Assembly: GCA_903934745.1 (NCBI GenBank)
Contig: CAIZOZ010000505.1
Coordinates: 1 to 12,152, forward strand
Direction of reading: 5' to 3'
Length of the DNA stretch: 12,152 nt
DNA from: an uncultured cyanobacterium
GTDB lineage: Bacteria > Cyanobacteriota > Cyanobacteriia > PCC-6307 > Cyanobiaceae
Below the pieces are notes generated by a model, which had not been told where the DNA came from, did not search any database, and was given only the letters and a program-made list of their open reading frames with translations. A program made the translations under genes and the position numbers. Positions 7,358 through 12,152 of the stretch are shown here, one piece after another; the first letter of the stretch is position 1, and every line of letters starts with the position of its first letter.

Positions 7358-7544
7358 GGTCCTCGTTTGAGTGACGTGGTGCGTGAACGCGCACGGCGTG
7401 GTGCCCAAGGTACCCAAGGCGGCCGGTAGGCCAACCCAGCCGCCGCCAGCCCGTCACCCTTGTTCATACGCCCCAGGCCGTCGTTGCCAAGGGCAGGGGG
7501 CGGTCAGGGCGGACCCGTAGGATGCGGCCTCTGACAAAGCGGCC

Positions 7545-7787
7545 ATGTCCCAGGAAGCGATCTTCGAGAAAGTGCGCTCGATCGTTGCCGAGCAGCTCAG
7601 CGTCGATGCGGGTGAAGTCAAGCCGGAATCCAACTTCCAGAATGATCTCGGCGCTGACTCCCTCGACACTGTTGAGCTGGTGATGGCCCTTGAGGAGGCC
7701 TTCGACATCGAGATTCCCGATGAGTCTGCCGAAGGCATCATCACCGTCGGGGATGCCGTCAAGTACATCCTAGAAAAGCAGGCCTGA
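7545..7787 (+). CDS. acpP: Acyl carrier protein
   Basis: The acyl carrier protein holds growing acyl chains as thioesters on a 4'-phosphopantetheine arm during fatty-acid synthesis in the cytosol. The 80 residues are strongly acidic and helical. The motif GADSLDTVELVMALEE contains the Ser39 that takes the prosthetic group. FDIEIPDESAEGIITVGDAV follows as in other bacterial ACPs. There is no strong Shine-Dalgarno sequence before the ATG. fabF begins 7 bases after the stop, so the two are very probably one transcription unit, in keeping with FabF using acyl-ACP as substrate. Confidence 0.98.
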   Translation: MSQEAIFEKVRSIVAEQLSVDAGEVKPESNFQNDLGADSLDTVELVMALEEAFDIEIPDESAEGIITVGDAVKYILEKQA

Positions 7788-7794
7788 GGCGCCC

Positions 7795-9042
7795 ATGGTG
7801 GAGGGACTCCGCCGCGTCGTCGTTACTGGCCTGGGCGCGGTCACACCGATCGGCAACGATGTCGACACCTATTGGGAAGGGTTGAGTGGAGGGCGCAATG
7901 GCGTGGCTCCGATCACCCTGTTCGATGCGGCGCGCCATGCCTGCCGCTTTGCGGCGGAGGTGAAGGGCTTCAACCCAGCCGGTTGGCTGGAGCCGAAAGA
8001 GGCCAAGCGCTGGGACCGCTTCTGCCAGTTCGGCGTGGTTGCCGCCAAGCAGGCCGTGGCTGCTGCCGGCCTCACGATTGATGCCAGCAATCAGCAGCGG
8101 GTGGGCGTGGCGATCGGCTCCGGCGTTGGCGGCTTGCTGATGATGGAAACCCAGGCCCATGTGCTGGCCGACCGCGGTCCCGATCGGGTCAGCCCGTTCT
8201 GCGTGCCGATGATGATCCCGAACATGGCCACGGGCCTGACGGCGATCGCCCTCGGCGCCAAGGGACCGAGCAGCGCCGTCGCCACCGCCTGCGCCGCCGG
8301 CTCCAACGCCATCGGCGATGCCTACCGCCAGATCCAGCTCGGCCTAGCCGATGTGATGGTCTGCGGCGGCGCCGAATCGGCAATCACGCCGCTGGGCGTG
8401 GCTGGCTTCGCCAGTGCCAAAGCTCTGTCCTTCCGCAACGACGACCCGGCCACCGCCAGCCGCCCCTTCGATGCCGAGCGCAACGGCTTCGTAATCGGCG
8501 AGGGCGCCGGCGTGATCGTGATCGAGAGCCTGGAGCATGCGCAGGCTCGCGGCGCCACGATCCTGGCTGAGATCGTTGGCTATGGCACCACCTGCGATGC
8601 CCACCACATCACCTCGCCATCCCCCGGCGGGGTGGGCGGTGCCGAAGCGATGCGCCTGGCCCTGGTCGATGCACGGATCGAGCCGGAGGCCGTGGACTAT
8701 GTCAACGCCCACGGCACCAGCACCCAGGCCAACGACAGCAACGAAACCGCCGCGATCAAATCGGCGCTCGGGGATCACGCCTATCGCATCCCGGTCAGCT
8801 CCACCAAGTCAATGACCGGGCACCTGCTCGGCGGCAGCGGCGGCATCGAAGCCGTGGCGGCGGTATTGGCGATTGGCCACAACCTCGTACCACCTACGAT
8901 CAACTACAACAATCCCGATCCGGCCTGTGATCTGGATGTCGTGCCCAATGAGGCCCGGGAACACCGCGTGAACGTGGTGCTCTCCAACTCCTTCGGGTTC
9001 GGCGGCCACAACGTCTGCCTTGCCTTCCGTCGGATGACCTGA
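7795..9042 (+). CDS. fabF: Beta-ketoacyl-ACP synthase II
   Basis: FabF condenses malonyl-ACP with acyl-ACP to extend fatty acids. The 415 residues show the thiolase-like fold with VVVTGLGAVTPIGN at 8-21, the active-site Cys166 in TACAAGSNAIGD, His306 in NAHGTST, Lys338 and His343 in STKSMTGHLLGGSGG, and the closing SNSFGFGGHN glycine loop. The Cys-His-His triad marks it as a KAS I/II enzyme rather than the KAS III type, and overall it resembles FabF. It lies directly after acpP and 76 bases before tkt on the same strand. Confidence 0.97.
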   Translation: MVEGLRRVVVTGLGAVTPIGNDVDTYWEGLSGGRNGVAPITLFDAARHACRFAAEVKGFNPAGWLEPKEAKRWDRFCQFGVVAAKQAVAAAGLTIDASNQQRVGVAIGSGVGGLLMMETQAHVLADRGPDRVSPFCVPMMIPNMATGLTAIALGAKGPSSAVATACAAGSNAIGDAYRQIQLGLADVMVCGGAESAITPLGVAGFASAKALSFRNDDPATASRPFDAERNGFVIGEGAGVIVIESLEHAQARGATILAEIVGYGTTCDAHHITSPSPGGVGGAEAMRLALVDARIEPEAVDYVNAHGTSTQANDSNETAAIKSALGDHAYRIPVSSTKSMTGHLLGGSGGIEAVAAVLAIGHNLVPPTINYNNPDPACDLDVVPNEAREHRVNVVLSNSFGFGGHNVCLAFRRMT

Positions 9043-9043
9043 A

Positions 9044-9066
9044 ATCGCGGCGCCCCGCGCCGAGAT
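9044..9066 (+). other. GC-rich hairpin in the fabF-tkt spacer
   Basis: CGGCGC at 9048-9053 and GCGCCG at 9057-9062 form a 6-bp stem with a CCC loop, extended by ATC/GAT across one mismatch. It starts right after the fabF stop. There is no T-tract, so it is not a standard terminator; it could cause partial attenuation or protect the 3' end of the acpP-fabF message. Confidence 0.4.
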
Positions 9067-9118
9067 CCGCCCCATCCCCTGGAATCCCAGCACCCTTACC
9101 CCTTAGCCAAGCCCAGCC

Positions 9119-11125
<2,007 letters not shown>

Positions 11126-11159
11126 ATCCCAACCAACGGCTTGTTCCAAGCTCGTCCAG

Positions 11160-11190
11160 AAGCCCCGCCAAATTGGTGGGGCTTTCTTTT
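11160..11190 (+). terminator. Intrinsic terminator downstream of tkt
   Basis: AAGCCCCGCC at 11160-11169 pairs with GGTGGGGCTT at 11175-11184 (10 bp including one G-T), with the loop AAATT, followed by TCTTTTG. It closes the acpP-fabF-tkt block and marks the boundary with the decayed region downstream. Confidence 0.88.
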
Positions 11191-11252
11191 GCTATGCACC
11201 AGTGGGGAATGAGGCCAGATGAATTGGCCCCAACCTGCCGCTGCAACAATGA

Positions 11253-11882
11253 CTGGCGAATGAAGGCCAGAAGATCAATATTCAGCCGATCCTTGTGCGT
11301 ATCGGTCAGTCCGTGGGGTGCTCCGGGGCAGACGATGAAGTTGCGCACCTTTGACCAACTTCACCGAGGCGATGACCGAAGTGTCGATGGGTACGATCTG
11401 ATCATCATCGCCGTGGACAATCAAGGTTGGTCGATCGATCATCTTGAGATCCTCGGTCATATCAGACGCGGAGAACGCCTTGATCGAGTCGAAAGTGTTC
11501 TTGTAACCGGGCAGCATGCTGCCCTGCAGCCACCAGTGGTCGATCAAGCCTTGCGATACCTTCACACCCAGGCTGTTGAAACCGAAGAACGGCCCCGCAG
11601 CGATGTCCATGTCAAGCTGAGCGACGTAACGCGCCACCTCACCGCCACCGGTGGAGAAGCCCACCAGTACGACCTTTTTCAGCTGGAGGGTCTCGTTCAC
11701 CGCGGCCAGGTCATCGACGTAGTGATCCATGTCGTTGCCATCCCAGGGCTGGCCAGGAAGATCATCTGGCTTTCCCAGCTATCGGAGTTCAGGGGCCAGC
11801 CGTGGCTGAACACGATGGGCTGACCGATGCAGGGGCCCCAGTCTTTGCAATCCAGCTGCACTCCGTCAGAGATCGTAATGAC
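11253..11882 (-). pseudogene. Decayed alpha/beta hydrolase, non-haem chloroperoxidase-like
   Basis: Three pieces of one protein lie in order on the minus strand. Piece 1 (about 11882-11748) reads ISDGVQL, then GQPIVFSHGWPLNSDSWESQ and FLAS, the family N-terminus with the oxyanion-hole HGW. Piece 2 (about 11751-11330) begins QPWDGNDMDHYVDDL and holds the nucleophile elbow GFSTGGGEVARY and the Asp region HGDDDQIVP. Piece 3 (about 11330-11253) is in another frame and reads CPGAPHGLTDTHKDRL with the catalytic His, then DLLAFIRQ. Compared with the roughly 275-residue family, the segment between FLAS and QPWDG is missing with a frame change. About 50 residues between the nucleophile elbow and AAGPFFGFN are missing in frame. 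The C-terminus is frameshifted and has lost its stop. In front, a GTG at 11993 gives a hydrophobic, signal-like 37-residue leader that is probably accidental. No functional enzyme is expected. Confidence 0.82.
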
Positions 11883-11940
11883 ACTCCAGAGCGCACAGAT
11901 GCCAATGAGGACTGAGCAGCAAGCTGGGATTCGGCCGCCG

Positions 11941-11957
11941 GTGTCAAATATTGACAC
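11941..11957. repeat. Perfect 17-base palindrome, operator-like
   Basis: GTGTCAAATATTGACAC is a perfect inverted repeat with 7-base arms and an ATA centre. Each arm contains TTGACA on one strand, identical to a consensus -35 box. It lies about 60 bases upstream of the first recognisable part of the hydrolase pseudogene. The size and symmetry fit a dimeric repressor site, but no regulator gene is in view. Confidence 0.5.
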
Positions 11958-12024
11958 AACCAAGCCAGCCAGGCAAAGAACAAGCTGCTTCACTTCAATG
12001 CAGGCCTAACAAACTCCGGCCATA

Positions 12025-12045
12025 TGACCAACAATCCTCTGGTCA
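12025..12045. repeat. Inverted repeat upstream of the terminal reading frame
   Basis: TGACCA at 12025-12030 and TGGTCA at 12040-12045 are perfect 6-base arms around a 9-base spacer. The repeat lies about 35 bases before the ATG at 12080, in AT-richer DNA where a promoter for that frame would be expected. Function is unknown. Confidence 0.35.
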
Positions 12046-12079
12046 CATAGATAAACCATACCCTGCAGGAAAGACTTAA

Positions 12080-12152
12080 ATGACGATTTTAAGCAATCTC
12101 AGCCAAAGCACCACCCTCTGCTCAGATGACTGCAGCTTCCACGCCAACAAGA
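12080..12152 (+). CDS. Start of an unidentified gene running off the right edge
   Basis: An ATG at 12080 opens a frame that stays open to the window edge. The first residues are MTILSNLSQSTTLCSDDCSF, then HANK. An AGGA(AA) stretch about 9 bases upstream is one of the better Shine-Dalgarno candidates in the window, and a weak GATAAA -10-like box lies at 12050-12055. The residues are rich in Ser and Thr with two Cys; no family is recognisable. The start codon is overlapped by a small inverted repeat, CTTAAA at 12075-12080 and TTTAAG at 12088-12093, which could affect translation. The 197 bases between this frame and the hydrolase pseudogene hold only the repeats listed here. Confidence 0.35.
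   Translation, partial: MTILSNLSQSTTLCSDDCSFHANK

Noticed and set aside
7379..7394. Inverted repeat GTGCG/CGCAC in the psaC leader
   Set aside because: Only 5 bp with a 6-base loop on the transcribed strand; this is expected by chance in GC-rich DNA, so it is not listed as a feature.

Overview
The window looks like chromosomal DNA of a high-GC picocyanobacterium of the Synechococcus/Cyanobium type. The main evidence is a complete 81-residue photosystem I PsaC, an NdhS subunit of the photosynthetic NDH-1 complex, and the gene run glmS / psaC / acpP-fabF-tkt, which I remember as typical of these genomes. No photosynthesis gene looks foreign, and codon use is strongly GC-biased through most of the window.

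Layout. Positions 1-1066 hold poorly characterised material: the start of a small Cys-rich protein running off the left edge (minus), a conserved-looking hypothetical protein (minus, 200-634), a short reading frame that resembles a broken gene end (plus, 715-852), and tRNA-Arg(CCT) (minus). Positions 1207-2413 hold the RNase P RNA gene rnpB followed closely by rnc (RNase III), both plus. ndhS (minus) converges on rnc. rimM and manC (plus) follow, and manC converges on glmS (minus). Upstream of glmS lies psaC (minus), with a clear intrinsic terminator between the two. From 7545 the plus strand carries acpP, fabF and tkt, ending in another good terminator at 11160-11190.

Downstream of that terminator the DNA changes character. 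Positions 11253-11882 (minus) are a decayed alpha/beta hydrolase of the non-haem chloroperoxidase-like type. It has at least two frame breaks and two deletions, although pieces carrying the catalytic Ser, Asp and His can still be read. Beyond it is a visibly AT-richer strip with three inverted repeats and the start of an unidentified plus-strand reading frame that runs off the right edge.

How the genes work together. rnpB and rnc both make RNA-processing enzymes, and rimM helps 30S ribosome maturation. manC and glmS both draw on fructose-6-phosphate-level sugars to make GDP-mannose and glucosamine-6-phosphate for surface polymers. acpP and fabF form the carrier and elongation condensing enzyme of fatty-acid synthesis. 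tkt serves the Calvin cycle, and psaC and ndhS serve photosynthetic electron flow around ferredoxin. I see no convincing new multi-gene system. The most unusual parts are the two edges: the 11.2-12.15 kb accessory tail and the 5' strip with its fragmentary frames.
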